From NCBI GenBank assembly GCA_910577085.1, contig CAJTLE010000001.1, positions 1 through 64,000 of the forward strand: DNA of 64,000 bases. Reading direction: 5' to 3'. This DNA comes from an uncultured Allobaculum sp. GTDB lineage: Bacteria; Bacillota_I; Bacilli_A; Erysipelotrichales; Erysipelotrichaceae. The position numbers and the translations under genes are program-made. Below the pieces are notes generated by a model. It searched no databases, was not told the DNA's origin, and saw only the letters and a program-made list of their open reading frames with translations. Of this stretch, positions 38,804 through 48,549 are shown piece by piece; position 1 is the stretch's first letter, and each line of letters starts with the position of its first letter.

Positions 38804-41056
38804 ATGTCAAAACAGGTATTTCATCTTGACTTTTGTGGAAAAAACATCACGGTAGAGACCGGCGAAATTGCCAAACAGGCAAGCGGTGCCGTGATCGTCC
38901 GTTATGAAGATACAGTCGTCCTGTCTACAGCTGTGGCCAGCCAACAGGCTAAAGAAGGACTGGACTTCTTTCCACTTACAGTCAGCTATGAGGAAAAGCT
39001 GTATTCAGTCGGAAAAATCCCTGGTGGATTCTTACGCCGTGAAGGCCGACCAACTGAACACGCAACGCTGACTGCCCGCATGATTGACCGCCCGATCCGT
39101 CCTTTATTTGCGGAAGGTTTCCGTAATGAGGTTCAGGTAGTCAATACGGTCTTATCCGTAGACCAGGATGCTTCGTCCGAAATGGCCGCGATGCTTGGTG
39201 CATCTCTGGCTTTATGCATTTCCGATATTCCATTCGGCGGTCCAATCGCCGGTGTAAAAGTCGGACTGATCGATGGCGAATACATCTGCAACCCGGATGC
39301 TGAGCAGGCAGAACGCTCTGAAATTGAACTGACCGTTGCTGGTACAAGCCAGGCGCTCAACATGGTTGAAGCCGGTGCCAACGAAGTCAGTGAAGAAGTT
39401 ATGCTGGGGGCTTTGATGTTCGGTCACGAAAAAATCAAAGAACTCTGCGCATTTGAAGAACAGATTATCGCAGCCTGCGGCAAACCAAAACGCGAAATCG
39501 AGCTCTATGCTCCAGATCCAGAACTGGAAGCTGCTGTTCGTGCAGCTTACGAAGAGGATATCCGCAAGGCTGTTTCCATTCCTAAAAAACTTGAACGCTA
39601 TGAAGCGATCGACAATCTGATCGATCAGTGTAAAGCGGAATACGAAGCCAAAGAGTACGCCACTGAAAAAGAAAAGGCTGAAGCCGTTAAAGAAGCCGGC
39701 AAAATCTGCCGTTCGATTGAAGCCGACGAAGTCCGTCGTCTGATTATCGAAGACAAAATCCGTCCGGATGGTCGTGCCGTGGATGAAATCCGTCCGCTTA
39801 ACTCTCAGGTTGACCTGCTGCCACGTGTTCATGGTTCGGCCATGTTCACCCGTGGAGAAACCCAGGTTATTTCCGCAACCACCCTTGGTGCGCTCAACGA
39901 AAACCAGATTATTGATGATGTAACGGAAGTCGAAAACAAACGCTTCATGCATCATTACAACTTCCCACCATACTCCGTTGGTGAAACGGGACGCATGGGC
40001 TCTCCTGGACGCCGTGAAATTGGTCATGGTGCGTTAGGTGAACGCGCCCTCTCCAAAGTGCTGCCAAGCGAAGAAGAATTCCCATACACCATTCGTACCG
40101 TAGCCGAAGTTACCGAATCCAACGGTTCTTCCTCTCAGGCCTCGATCTGTGCTGGTACGATGTCCTTAATGGCTGCTGGTGTTCCAATCAAAGCTCCAGT
40201 TGCCGGTGTAGCCATGGGTCTGATCATGAATGAAGAAACAGGACAATACACGGTTCTGACTGACATTCAGGGTATGGAAGATCACTTTGGCGATATGGAC
40301 TTTAAAGTTGCCGGAACCCAGAAGGGAATTACCGCCCTGCAGATGGATATCAAGGTCAAAGGCATCACCAAAGAAGTCTTTGAAGAAGCCCTTGCACAGG
40401 CTCACAAAGCCCGTCAGGAAATTCTGGTCAACATGTTAGAGGCCATCCCTGAACCACGCAAAGAACTGTCTCCATATGCACCAAAGATTGCTCAGATGAA
40501 GATCAACCCAGACAAGATCAAAGACGTCATTGGTCCAGGCGGCAAGATGATCAACCAGATCATTGCTGAATGCGACAACGTCAAGATCGATATCGAAGAC
40601 GATGGATCTGTTGTGATCTACCACAAAGATCAGGAAGCAATCGATAAAGCCAAAGCCCAGATCGAAGCCATCGTGCGCGAAGCCAAGATCGGTGAAGTCT
40701 ATACCGGTAAAGTTGTCCGCGTTGAAAGCTATGGCGCTTTCGTCAATCTGTTTGGCAAGACCGATGGTCTGCTCCATATTTCCGCCATTTCCTGGAACCA
40801 TGTAGCCAACGTGGAAGATGTTCTCAAAATCGGTGATGAGATCGATGTCAAAGTCACTGAAATTGAAGACGGCAAAGTCAAAGTTTCTGCCAAAGCTCTG
40901 CTGCCAAAACCAGCAGACTGGAAAGAACCCGAACGTTCTCCACGCGGACCTCGTAAAGACAACCGCCGCTCCAATGGTCCAAGAAAGTTTGATCACCACA
41001 AAAAAGAGGATCAGCCTTCGGACAAACCAGCTCCAAAAGCTGAAAATGCTGAATAA
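38804..41056 (+). CDS. pnp: Polynucleotide phosphorylase
   Basis: ATG 38804 ([20 protein letters not shown]) is preceded by AGAGAGG and fits the family; an upstream in-frame ATG is rejected. In order: RNase PH domain 1, alpha linker, RNase PH domain 2 ([36 protein letters not shown] broken here as family marks), KH ([16 protein letters not shown]) and S1 ([18 protein letters not shown]). A basic/acidic tail ends the 750 residues. It degrades mRNA 3'-5' by phosphorolysis. A promoter with TTGAGT and TATGTT (38734-38761) is possible. Confidence 0.97.
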   Translation: MSKQVFHLDFCGKNITVETGEIAKQASGAVIVRYEDTVVLSTAVASQQAKEGLDFFPLTVSYEEKLYSVGKIPGGFLRREGRPTEHATLTARMIDRPIRPLFAEGFRNEVQVVNTVLSVDQDASSEMAAMLGASLALCISDIPFGGPIAGVKVGLIDGEYICNPDAEQAERSEIELTVAGTSQALNMVEAGANEVSEEVMLGALMFGHEKIKELCAFEEQIIAACGKPKREIELYAPDPELEAAVRAAYEEDIRKAVSIPKKLERYEAIDNLIDQCKAEYEAKEYATEKEKAEAVKEAGKICRSIEADEVRRLIIEDKIRPDGRAVDEIRPLNSQVDLLPRVHGSAMFTRGETQVISATTLGALNENQIIDDVTEVENKRFMHHYNFPPYSVGETGRMGSPGRREIGHGALGERALSKVLPSEEEFPYTIRTVAEVTESNGSSSQASICAGTMSLMAAGVPIKAPVAGVAMGLIMNEETGQYTVLTDIQGMEDHFGDMDFKVAGTQKGITALQMDIKVKGITKEVFEEALAQAHKARQEILVNMLEAIPEPRKELSPYAPKIAQMKINPDKIKDVIGPGGKMINQIIAECDNVKIDIEDDGSVVIYHKDQEAIDKAKAQIEAIVREAKIGEVYTGKVVRVESYGAFVNLFGKTDGLLHISAISWNHVANVEDVLKIGDEIDVKVTEIEDGKVKVSAKALLPKPADWKEPERSPRGPRKDNRRSNGPRKFDHHKKEDQPSDKPAPKAENAE

Positions 41057-41089
41057 AGACAGTATTGAATAAAACTGAATTGAAAATCG

Positions 41090-41119
41090 GAACCAGGCAG
41101 AACTGTCTGGTTCTTTTTT
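41090..41119 (+). terminator. Terminator after pnp
   Basis: GAACCAGGCA pairs with TGTCTGGTTC over GAAC, followed by six Ts. Confidence 0.9.
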
Positions 41120-41942
41120 GCATGCCAGAATGAACGGCCAGATGGAATGGATCTGAAGAACCAGGAATCGATCTGAAAAAAAAGTCAGAAACCGGGTCAG
41201 GGAGGCGGGAAGGAAAATCGGCACATTCAATGAGCGGTTCATGACTGATTCATGACTGATTCGTGATGGAATCATGAACGGACCATGAACAATCCATGCA
41301 CAGATTGTGAAGACTTTTTGCAGGGAATGAATGAATTTTTTCTGTCTGGATTTGTCAGAAGACGAGATTGGAGTAAGCTTTCCATCTGGCCGGAGCGTTG
41401 AAATTTGGTGAATCGAGCCGGGCAGCGGGCTGGAAATTCCGGTCTGAATGTACCGAAATCGGATTGAATTTCAAACTTTTTATTGCAAATGCGAAACCAG
41501 AAGTGAATTCTTTTGGCTTTTTTTGTGCTCTTGTTGATGAGCTTTCAAGTGAAAGATGGGCTTGTGATAGAATAGTTCTGTTAAGGAGCAGGATGAAAGC
41601 TTTAGGCACGGTTTTCTTCCTTTTTAGCGAAGGAAAGAAAACCGGCAGATCGTTGATGCGGTCTGCTTTCTGACTGCCGTACCTGACCCGTCTGATTCAC
41701 TCTCAGACTAAAAATTATCCTTAAACGATGAAATGAAAAAGATGAACGTGTGGATGAGTGACTTGCAGAAGTCTTTTCGGATGGCTTTGAGCCAGTCTGG
41801 AAAGAGCGAAGAAATCTTTGCGATGAAAAAAGGCACAAAGGATAAAGAAAGGGTCATTCTCTTTTATGCTCAAAGAGAAAGAATGCAAAGAACCTGAAGG
41901 CTTAAAACAGGTTCTGGATCCGAAATTAAACTGAAAGGAGGC
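41120..41942. other. Long pepV upstream region with hairpins
   Basis: No long gene is supported. It holds short repeats of TTCATGACTGA near 41238-41262 and a candidate -10 TAGAAT at 41568-41573. A 26-codon frame with GGAG starts at ATG 41593. A long hairpin is at 41609-41644 (CGGTTTTCTTCCTT with AAGGAAAGAAAACCG), and a second hairpin AGAACCTG/CAGGTTCT at 41889-41915. This looks like a structured leader, but no known riboswitch is recognised. Confidence 0.45.
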
Positions 41943-42044
41943 ATGCGCCATTTCCCCCTGGCTGTGTTTCAGTTTGTGGGGATCCCTGCGCAATTACGAT
42001 GGATTTTAGAAAGCTTACTGACGAATATTTTGATCAATATATAA
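41943..42044 (+). CDS. Short leader ORF overlapping the pepV start
   Basis: AAAGGAGG sits 3 bases before this ATG, the best ribosome site in the region. The 33-codon frame (MRHFPLAVFQFVGIPAQLRW..., stop 42042-42044) runs through the pepV start codon at 41999 in another frame and stops 43 bases inside pepV. pepV itself has no clear ribosome site, so translation through this ORF may deliver ribosomes to it. The peptide has no known family. Whether it is translated is inference. Confidence 0.4.
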   Translation: MRHFPLAVFQFVGIPAQLRWILESLLTNILINI

Positions 42045-43387
42045 AAGATCTCAATGATCTGGTTTCAATCGAATCTACCCGTGATGTTGAACATGCAGCA
42101 CCAAATGCGCCATTTGGACCGAATGTGGCCAAAGCGCTGGAAACGATGCTTGAAATCGGAAAACGAGACGGTTTTGAAACGAAAAACTACGATGGCTACG
42201 CCGGCTTGATTACATTAGGTGATGGTGAAGAGAGTGTTGGCATCTTAGGTCATCTCGATGTTGTCCCTCTTGGGGATGGCTGGACGAAAAATCCACTTGC
42301 GGTTACCGAAGATCAGGGCTATTTATACGGCCGCGGGGTGCTCGATGATAAAGGTCCATTCCTGGCTGGCTACTATGCGATGAAAATGTTAAAGGATCTC
42401 AACGTTCCTTTAAAACGCAAAGTTATGCTGATTGCCGGCACCGATGAAGAAAGCGGCATGGGTGGGATTCAGGAATACGTCAAGACCGGTCCAATTCCAA
42501 CGATGGGCTTTACTCCAGATGCTGAATTCCCAGTCATCTATGGTGAAAAGGGCAACCTGCACATTACACTTGATTCCGACCAGCCTTCCATTATTGAAGA
42601 CTTCCAGGCCGGAACCAGACCGAATATTGTCATTGCCAAAGCGGACGCCATTTTGAAGACAGATCAGTTTGATGAAGATCTGTACAACTTCTTCTTAAAT
42701 ACCAACGGTCTGAAAGGCAAAGGCTGGGTAGAAGATGGCAAGGTGCATCTATATGCTGAAGGTAAAGCCGCTCATGGCTCTTTACCATACATGGGTATCA
42801 ACTCTGGTGTTCTGTTGCTCAACTACATTGCCAATGCCTATAACGATAAACTGGCCGGCGAGCTGTATGAGCTGCTCAAAGACTGGAAGGGTGTTCCAGA
42901 AGGCATCGATGTCAACGGTGTCTACATGGGCTTTTTAACAATGAACCCTGGAATCATCACGATTCATGATGGTCACGCGCATGTTCTGATCGATATTCGT
43001 TATCCAAACGATACGGAACCAGAAAAGATCCTCAAAGGATTTGAAGAAGCCTGCGCTGATTTTGCCAAGGATATCACTCCGGCAATTGCCTATGCGGGCA
43101 AGCCATTATTTGTGGATCCAAACTCCAAGCTTGTAAAAGATCTGATGGCTTCCTATGCAAAATACTCTGGGGATACGTTCTCTCCAGCCATTACCATCGG
43201 CGGCGGTACGTATGCCAAGATGTTTGATAACTTTGTGGCCTTTGGTCCTGAAAAACCATGGGTAAGACCTCCAAAGGGTGTTCAAGTTGGTGGATGCCAC
43301 GAAGCAGATGAAGGCATCAGTGTGGATGCCTTAAAAGAAGCGATCGCCATTTATGCAGACGCGATCGTAAGGCTGGCCAACGAATGA
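41999..43387 (+). CDS. pepV: Dipeptidase PepV (M20 family)
   Basis: The dinuclear-zinc M20 layout is clear: GHLDVVPLGDGW (first zinc ligands), GRGVLDDKGP with the bridging Asp, AGTDEESGMGG with the catalytic Glu pair, and a late GGCHEADEGI. A lid domain is inserted in the middle. Length 462 aa is typical. It cleaves dipeptides in the cytoplasm. The ATG has no obvious ribosome site; see the overlapping leader ORF. trmB overlaps its 3' end by 4 bases. Confidence 0.93.
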   Translation: MDFRKLTDEYFDQYIKDLNDLVSIESTRDVEHAAPNAPFGPNVAKALETMLEIGKRDGFETKNYDGYAGLITLGDGEESVGILGHLDVVPLGDGWTKNPLAVTEDQGYLYGRGVLDDKGPFLAGYYAMKMLKDLNVPLKRKVMLIAGTDEESGMGGIQEYVKTGPIPTMGFTPDAEFPVIYGEKGNLHITLDSDQPSIIEDFQAGTRPNIVIAKADAILKTDQFDEDLYNFFLNTNGLKGKGWVEDGKVHLYAEGKAAHGSLPYMGINSGVLLLNYIANAYNDKLAGELYELLKDWKGVPEGIDVNGVYMGFLTMNPGIITIHDGHAHVLIDIRYPNDTEPEKILKGFEEACADFAKDITPAIAYAGKPLFVDPNSKLVKDLMASYAKYSGDTFSPAITIGGGTYAKMFDNFVAFGPEKPWVRPPKGVQVGGCHEADEGISVDALKEAIAIYADAIVRLANE

Positions 43388-44022
43388 GAATGCGTCGCAT
43401 TCCCTGGGCGGCAGAGTATTTAAGCCAGAGTGCCTCCCGGGTGTTTGAACCCGCTGAAAAAATGGGTCACTGGAAAGAAGAAAAACCGCAGGGCAAGCTG
43501 CATCTGGAAATCGGATGCGGCAAAGGCGGCTATTCCGCCTCAATGGCTGCTCTGTATCCGGAAGATACATTTGCGGCGGTTGAGAAAAACGAAAGTGCTG
43601 CTGGTCTTGCAGCCAAGAAGTTTGATGAAGCCGCTCTTGGCAATTTGTCGCTGATCTATGGCGATGGCGCCGAACTTGACCAGTGGTTCCAGCCCGGGGA
43701 AGTCGATGTGATCCACCTCAACTTCTCCGATCCATGGCCCAAAAAGCGTAATGCCAAACGCAGATTGACGGCACCAGCCTTTTTGAAGCAGTATCATGAT
43801 CTGCTCAGCACCAAGGGTCAGATTGTGATGAAAACCGATAATCCGTCCCTGTTTGAATATTCCATCATGGCTTTTCTGGCAGCCGGATTTGAAATGGAAG
43901 AAATCAGTGTGGATTTTCGAAGAGAAGAACATCCCGAAGATCCATTAACCGAATATGAACAGAAGTTTGTCTCTCAGGGCAAACCGATCTACCGTTCAGT
44001 CTGGAACAACTACCATGACTGA
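43384..44022 (+). CDS. trmB: tRNA (guanine-N7-)-methyltransferase
   Basis: The SAM-binding motif LHLEIGCGKGGYSASMA and the family signature HLNFSDPWPKKRNAKRRL are present, followed by the C-terminal FVSQGKPIYRSVWN segment. It methylates G46 in the tRNA variable loop. It overlaps pepV by ATGA and is followed by a thioredoxin-like gene, as in many Bacillota. Confidence 0.96.
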   Translation: MRMRRIPWAAEYLSQSASRVFEPAEKMGHWKEEKPQGKLHLEIGCGKGGYSASMAALYPEDTFAAVEKNESAAGLAAKKFDEAALGNLSLIYGDGAELDQWFQPGEVDVIHLNFSDPWPKKRNAKRRLTAPAFLKQYHDLLSTKGQIVMKTDNPSLFEYSIMAFLAAGFEMEEISVDFRREEHPEDPLTEYEQKFVSQGKPIYRSVWNNYHD

Positions 44023-44060
44023 ACCGAAAACCCGGAAAGTAATTTAAGAAAGTGATAAAC

Positions 44061-44387
44061 ATGATGAAACAGATTCATACTCCTGAAGAAGTCAATTCTC
44101 TCAAACAGTCTGACAAACCAGTCGTCTTTTTATGGTCGGCCGCCTGGTGCCCGGACTGTGTCTATCTGTACCCCTTCTTAGATCAGATTGAAAAAGACAA
44201 CCCTGACTTCGATTTCTATAAACTAGACCGTGACGAGCTGCTTGATGAAGCAATCGATCAGGAAATCCTTGGCATTCCATCCTTCACCGTTTTCCAGAAC
44301 GGAAAAGAACTGGGTCGCTTTGTCTCGAAACTGCGCAAAACCCCTCAGGAAATTCAGCAGTTCTTAAATTCAGTAAAGGAGGCATAA
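44061..44387 (+). CDS. Thioredoxin-like protein (YtpP-like)
   Basis: A small single-domain thioredoxin fold: PVVFLWSAAWCPDC with a CPDC redox pair and the cis-Pro loop LGIPSFTVFQNG. Start ATG 44061 (MMKQIHTPEEV) is preferred over a GTG 9 bases upstream. The place between trmB and murC corresponds to Bacillus ytpP. It is probably a cytoplasmic disulfide reductase; the partner is unknown. Confidence 0.88.
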   Translation: MMKQIHTPEEVNSLKQSDKPVVFLWSAAWCPDCVYLYPFLDQIEKDNPDFDFYKLDRDELLDEAIDQEILGIPSFTVFQNGKELGRFVSKLRKTPQEIQQFLNSVKEA

Positions 44388-44390
44388 CGA

Positions 44391-45464
44391 ATGGGCTTTA
44401 AAGACATGATGAAGTCATTTCTCTATGAAACCGTAGAAGATGATGACGATTACGAAGAAGAAGAGGAAGTCGTCCAGAACGAACCCAAACGCGGCTTTTT
44501 CCATAAAAAAGAAGAAGCAGCCCCCGCATCTGCTCCAGCAGCCGAACCAGCACCAGCAGTGCAGCCTGCTGTAACCCCACAGCCTGCTCAGTCTGCTCCA
44601 GCGTATACAACAACCAACCCGTATGCCCAAAATGCACAGGCACCAGCACCAGCCGCTCCTCAGTACTCGCCTGAAGAGCTCTATACTACTCCTCAGGTCA
44701 ATCCGGGCACACCTCAGACATCCAGCAGTTTCTTATCTCGAATTGATGAGGCCATGGTCGAAGAAACGCCAAAACAAAGACCAGCCAGCAAGGTTCGCAG
44801 AGCGGCAAGCCGTCCGCAGCCAAACTATGCCCGTCAGGATTTCTCCAATGTCATCTCGCCAATTTATGGCACCTTTGCGGAAGAAGAGATTATTCCAGAA
44901 GCCCTGCACAATGCGGTCGATCTGCCAAAACCAGTGGATGCTACTGAAATGGTAGAAATCATCTCCCCAATCTATGGAACGATGACAGTCCCTGCCAACA
45001 AGAAAAAGAAAATCCAGCCGGTTCAGCCTGCCAAATCACAGAGCTCAGCTTCCTCAAAAGGAAAAAAGGCTGCCCCACGCAATAAACAGTCCGAGCATTA
45101 TTCTGCTCTTGAAACAGCTGTCGATATTGAAAGCCAGGAAGCAGAACCTGTCACTCCTGTAGAAGAAGCAAAACCTGCTCCAGCTCCAGAAGCGGCACCT
45201 GAAACATCCACTGCCGCCTCAACTCCTGTTGAAACTCCAGCAGCTGAAGAAGCAAAACCAGCTCCAAAAGCAGAAAAGACTGCCCCCTCCCGTTCAGTTA
45301 CTGGCAGCAGCGTGAGCTACAAGCCAAACAAACCAACCTTCACGGCTGATCTTGGCAGCTATCTCTCACGGGGCACGACCCCTAAAAACCGGGCCGGTGC
45401 AAGCCGGGCTGAGCTGTTAGAACCAGTTCTGGAAGAACAAGCGAAAAAAGGAAGCAAGAAATAA
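44391..45464 (+). CDS. Uncharacterised disordered protein with two ISPIYGT motifs
   Basis: The protein begins MGFKDMMKSFLYETVEDDDD and runs into an acidic stretch, a start reminiscent of SepF-type division proteins (resemblance only). It continues as a long Pro/Ala/Gln-rich, probably disordered chain. Two copies of a short motif (NVISPIYGTF near 155 and IISPIYGTM near 191) stand out as likely binding peptides, then a basic patch and another Pro/Ala/Glu-rich run. There is no signal peptide or TM. It ends one base into murC and starts 3 bases after the thioredoxin gene, so it belongs to this cell-wall operon. Function unknown; a cytoplasmic scaffold for wall synthesis or division is inference. 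Confidence 0.7.
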   Translation: MGFKDMMKSFLYETVEDDDDYEEEEEVVQNEPKRGFFHKKEEAAPASAPAAEPAPAVQPAVTPQPAQSAPAYTTTNPYAQNAQAPAPAAPQYSPEELYTTPQVNPGTPQTSSSFLSRIDEAMVEETPKQRPASKVRRAASRPQPNYARQDFSNVISPIYGTFAEEEIIPEALHNAVDLPKPVDATEMVEIISPIYGTMTVPANKKKKIQPVQPAKSQSSASSKGKKAAPRNKQSEHYSALETAVDIESQEAEPVTPVEEAKPAPAPEAAPETSTAASTPVETPAAEEAKPAPKAEKTAPSRSVTGSSVSYKPNKPTFTADLGSYLSRGTTPKNRAGASRAELLEPVLEEQAKKGSKK

Positions 45465-46783
45465 TGAGAGTTTTCTTTACCGGAATTAAAGGAACCGGCA
45501 TGGCCGCTTTAGCAGAAATTCTGCATGAACTGGGCCATGATGTCCGTGGTTCCGACATTACCAAATATGTATTTACTGAAGAAGGCTTAAAGGAGCGGGG
45601 AATTGAAATTCTCCCGTTCGATGCCGACAATATCCAGCCTGGAGATACCGTCATCGCCGGTCTGGCTTTCTCCAAAGACCATCCAGAAATTGCCCGGGCA
45701 TTACAGATGGATGATGCCAAGGTGTACTGGTATAACGAGTATCTTGGTCGTCTGCTGGAAGATTATGAGTCGATCTGTGTAGCCGGCTGTCATGGAAAAT
45801 CCACCACCACCGGTCTGCTGGCTCATATTCTTGAAGCCTGGAAACCAGCTGGGTATCTGATTGGCGATGGCCATGGCCATATGCCGACAGATGCTGAATA
45901 TTTTGTTCTGGAATCCTGTGAGTTCAAACGCCATTTCCTGGCTTACCACCCGGAGTATGCTCTGATTACCAACATCGAACTTGATCATGTTGACTACTAC
46001 AAAGATCTCGATGATTACATCTCTGCCTTCCAGAGCTTTGCCAATCAGATCAAAAAACGCGCTGTCATCTTTGGCGACGACCCTTATCTCAAAGATCTCA
46101 GCTACCCGGTTCCAGTAACCACCTATGGTCTGGAAGAGGGTAATGAGTATCAGGGAATCAACCTGGTTGAAAACGAAAATGGATCCGAACTGGATGTGAA
46201 AAAAGATGGCGAAATCATCGCCCATCTTGTTTTACATGAATCCGGTCTGCCCTTTGTCTGGGATTCTTTAGGCGCTTTTGCCCTGGCTCATGAACTGGGC
46301 ATGCCAGCTGATGAAATTGCTCACCAGATTGCAGACTTCCAGGGCATTGCCCGCCGGTTTGTTATTGAAGAAGTCAACGACTCTGTTCTGATCGATGACT
46401 ATGCTCACCATCCAACGGCCATCTCACAGATGATCCGTTCTGCCCGTAAACGTTTCCCGGGCAAGAAAGTTGTTGCGCTCTACAAACCAGACCGATATTC
46501 CCGACTGCAGTTTTTCCTGGATCGGTTTGCTTCGTCCTTAAATGAAGCTGATGAAAGTTTTGTCCTTGATTTTGACGCCAATGCCAAACGTGAAGATGAA
46601 ACGATCACGGTGACCATTCAGGATCTGCTCGATCAACTGTCTAACGGCAGTCTGCTGGATATTGACGAGGCCAGTGCCGAAGTTCTCGAAAACGCCGGCC
46701 CGGCAGTCTATCTGTTTATGTCCAGCAAGAACATCTACCTGTTAAAAGATCTGCTCAAACAAAGACTGAATTCCACAGACTAA
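45464..46783 (+). CDS. murC: UDP-N-acetylmuramate--L-alanine ligase
   Basis: The N-terminal UDP-binding domain starts FFTGIKGTGMAALAEIL. The ATP loop is VAGCHGKSTTTGLL, and YAHHPTAI and LYKPDRYSR are typical of MurC. The ATP loop has GCHGKS where GTHGKT is usual, a conservative change. It adds L-Ala to UDP-MurNAc, the first cytoplasmic step of the peptide stem. The start overlaps the preceding gene by one base (TAATG). Confidence 0.95.
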   Translation: MRVFFTGIKGTGMAALAEILHELGHDVRGSDITKYVFTEEGLKERGIEILPFDADNIQPGDTVIAGLAFSKDHPEIARALQMDDAKVYWYNEYLGRLLEDYESICVAGCHGKSTTTGLLAHILEAWKPAGYLIGDGHGHMPTDAEYFVLESCEFKRHFLAYHPEYALITNIELDHVDYYKDLDDYISAFQSFANQIKKRAVIFGDDPYLKDLSYPVPVTTYGLEEGNEYQGINLVENENGSELDVKKDGEIIAHLVLHESGLPFVWDSLGAFALAHELGMPADEIAHQIADFQGIARRFVIEEVNDSVLIDDYAHHPTAISQMIRSARKRFPGKKVVALYKPDRYSRLQFFLDRFASSLNEADESFVLDFDANAKREDETITVTIQDLLDQLSNGSLLDIDEASAEVLENAGPAVYLFMSSKNIYLLKDLLKQRLNSTD

Positions 46784-47314
46784 AAACGAATGCTGTAGTC
46801 TGAAGAATGAAATTTAAAGAAACATTGCCTGATCGGGAATGTGTGCCAGAAAAGTCGAAAATCCAGCCATGAATTTTCGAAAGGATTTCCAATCAATTCC
46901 GGCTGAATCTTAAAAGAATTCAAGCCAATCTGACATTCTTGAAATGTAGGTTTTCCTGACTTTAAGACCCCGGTAAAATGCCTACAATGGTAGCGAAGCC
47001 TGAAACTGTTTTCATCTTCCTCGATGCTGGAATGCTCACATCGTGAGAAGTGCGCCAGTCTTGAATCTGAATCAATACGGGTTGAAGCCAGAAACCATTA
47101 GATGACCAGAAACGGTCACCTTTATAAACATGAATGTGAATTTGAAATCTGTTCTGGTCAAAAACGTTCGAAACGAGTATCGAAATCGTCAGGAAATCTC
47201 ATAAAGTACCCTGTTTCTTTCAAGCTTTGAAAAATTTTTCATTCCAGCAAATAACAATCGTTGAATGATGGTATAATCCAACGGTAATAGAACATTTGTT
47301 AAGGAAGGAAGAGT
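46784..47314. other. Intergenic region between murC and the ytxG-like gene
   Basis: No gene is supported. A TACAAT -10-like site is near 46983, and an extended -10 lies at 47269-47277. No clear terminator for murC is seen. Confidence 0.4.
47269..47277 (+). promoter_or_regulatory. Extended -10 promoter of the ytxG-ytxH-ccpA unit
   Basis: TGG-TATAAT lies 37 bases before the start codon; the -35 is weak. AAGGAAGGAAG follows as ribosome site. Confidence 0.6.
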
Positions 47315-47794
47315 ATGACAATTAATCTGGATGTCCTGATGTATCTTGCAAGGATCGCCTTATGCATTGCCGGCGTGATTGCGATCATCTATCTGGTCCT
47401 GCTGTTCAAGTCTGTCATCGATACGATGGGTGAGCTGCAGGAGACACTCAAAGCGGTCAACCGAGATTTAGTGAAACTGGAAAGCCCGCTGGACACTGTC
47501 GGCCAGGTATCCAATACCGTTAACGAAGTCCAGGCTTCCGCGAAGCGCGCAGCAATGGGTGCCATCAATGTGTTCTCCAAAGGAACAGAGATGATTGGCG
47601 GCAAGCTGAAAAAAGAGACGGGTCAGCAAGCCAGCACTCCATCACAGACCAGTGAAGTCCGTGACGCTGATGCGATCCAGGCAGATTTTCAGAAAATCAC
47701 TGAAGATCTCAACAGCATCGTCAAGGATGAAGATGTCATTGCTAAAGACAGCTCACCTAAAGATGCCGACAAACCCGCAAGAACAGGAGACTGA
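47315..47794 (+). CDS. DUF948 / YtxG-like membrane protein
   Basis: One N-terminal TM (about 8-30, LARIALCIAGVIAIIYLVLL) is followed by a coiled-coil-like ELQETLKAVNRDLVKLE segment and TVGQVSNTVNEVQ, as in DUF948 proteins such as Bacillus YtxG. The C-terminus is acidic and disordered. Position after murC and before a YtxH-like gene and ccpA matches Bacillus synteny. The role is undefined; in Bacillus the genes belong to general stress groups. Confidence 0.75.
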   Translation: MTINLDVLMYLARIALCIAGVIAIIYLVLLFKSVIDTMGELQETLKAVNRDLVKLESPLDTVGQVSNTVNEVQASAKRAAMGAINVFSKGTEMIGGKLKKETGQQASTPSQTSEVRDADAIQADFQKITEDLNSIVKDEDVIAKDSSPKDADKPARTGD

Positions 47795-47796
47795 AT

Positions 47797-48549
47797 ATGG
47801 ATGAAGAAAAAAAATTAACCGAAAACGAACTGCCAGAACTGCCAGATCCAAAAGAAGAATCTGAAAAGGCTCCTGAGACGACAGCCCCGGCTGAATCTGA
47901 ACCAGAAGAAGCCAAGACTGCTCCAGAAACGCCAGCTGATTCTGAGCAGACCGCAAGCGAAGATGCCCGCGCTGCTGCCATTGATGAAATGGAAAAAGCC
48001 AGCCAGAAGGCACTGGAAGCTATGCGTGAAAGTGGAAACGAACAGAATGAAGAAGTTGTCGACGATGCGGAACAGAAACTCGAAGACATCTTCAGCCAGC
48101 TTGATGAATGGCTCAAACACAACACACAGCCAGAACGCATTAAAGCTGAAATGAAAGCAGCAGCGACTAAAGTCAATGACCTGCTTGAAAAGACAAGAAC
48201 CAGTGTAATCAGTGTTGCGGAAAGCGAACAGTTCAAAAAGACCATGGAATCCGGCCACGATTTCTTAATCGGTGCCGGCAGCATGATTGCCGATGGCTTA
48301 CAGTATGGCTATGGCAAGCTCATGGAAGTGCCAGAGTTCAAGAAAGCCGCTGACTATGTAGACAGCCGTGTAGACGATCTACGCCACAGCGAAACACTGA
48401 AAACAATTGTTGACCGGTCCGAAGAAGGACTCAACCGCCTGAATGAATCAATCTTCAGCGGTCTGAAATCATTCTTTGAACCAGCCCATAAAGACGAAGA
48501 CCTGCCTGATTTACCAGAACAGGATGATAGGACCGAGGATCATCAATGA
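47797..48549 (+). CDS. Uncharacterised acidic helical protein (YtxH position)
   Basis: The protein starts 2 bases after the previous stop, with ACAGGAGA as ribosome site. The first ~60 residues are Glu/Pro/Ala-rich and disordered, followed by long amphipathic helices (AAAIDEMEKASQKALEAM, LDEWLKHNTQPERIKAEMK) and a weakly hydrophobic GHDFLIGAGSMIADGLQYG stretch. It has no confident family; its position corresponds to ytxH. The last 4 bases overlap the regulator gene. Function unknown. Confidence 0.65.
   Translation: MDEEKKLTENELPELPDPKEESEKAPETTAPAESEPEEAKTAPETPADSEQTASEDARAAAIDEMEKASQKALEAMRESGNEQNEEVVDDAEQKLEDIFSQLDEWLKHNTQPERIKAEMKAAATKVNDLLEKTRTSVISVAESEQFKKTMESGHDFLIGAGSMIADGLQYGYGKLMEVPEFKKAADYVDSRVDDLRHSETLKTIVDRSEEGLNRLNESIFSGLKSFFEPAHKDEDLPDLPEQDDRTEDHQ

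Noticed and set aside
39212..41275. Long minus-strand frames through pnp
   Set aside because: Shadows of a highly expressed gene with biased codons; Phe/Asp-rich translations without family features.
46970..47260. Possible small RNA gene after murC
   Set aside because: A TACAAT site exists, but no conserved RNA fold or terminator is evident; left as intergenic.
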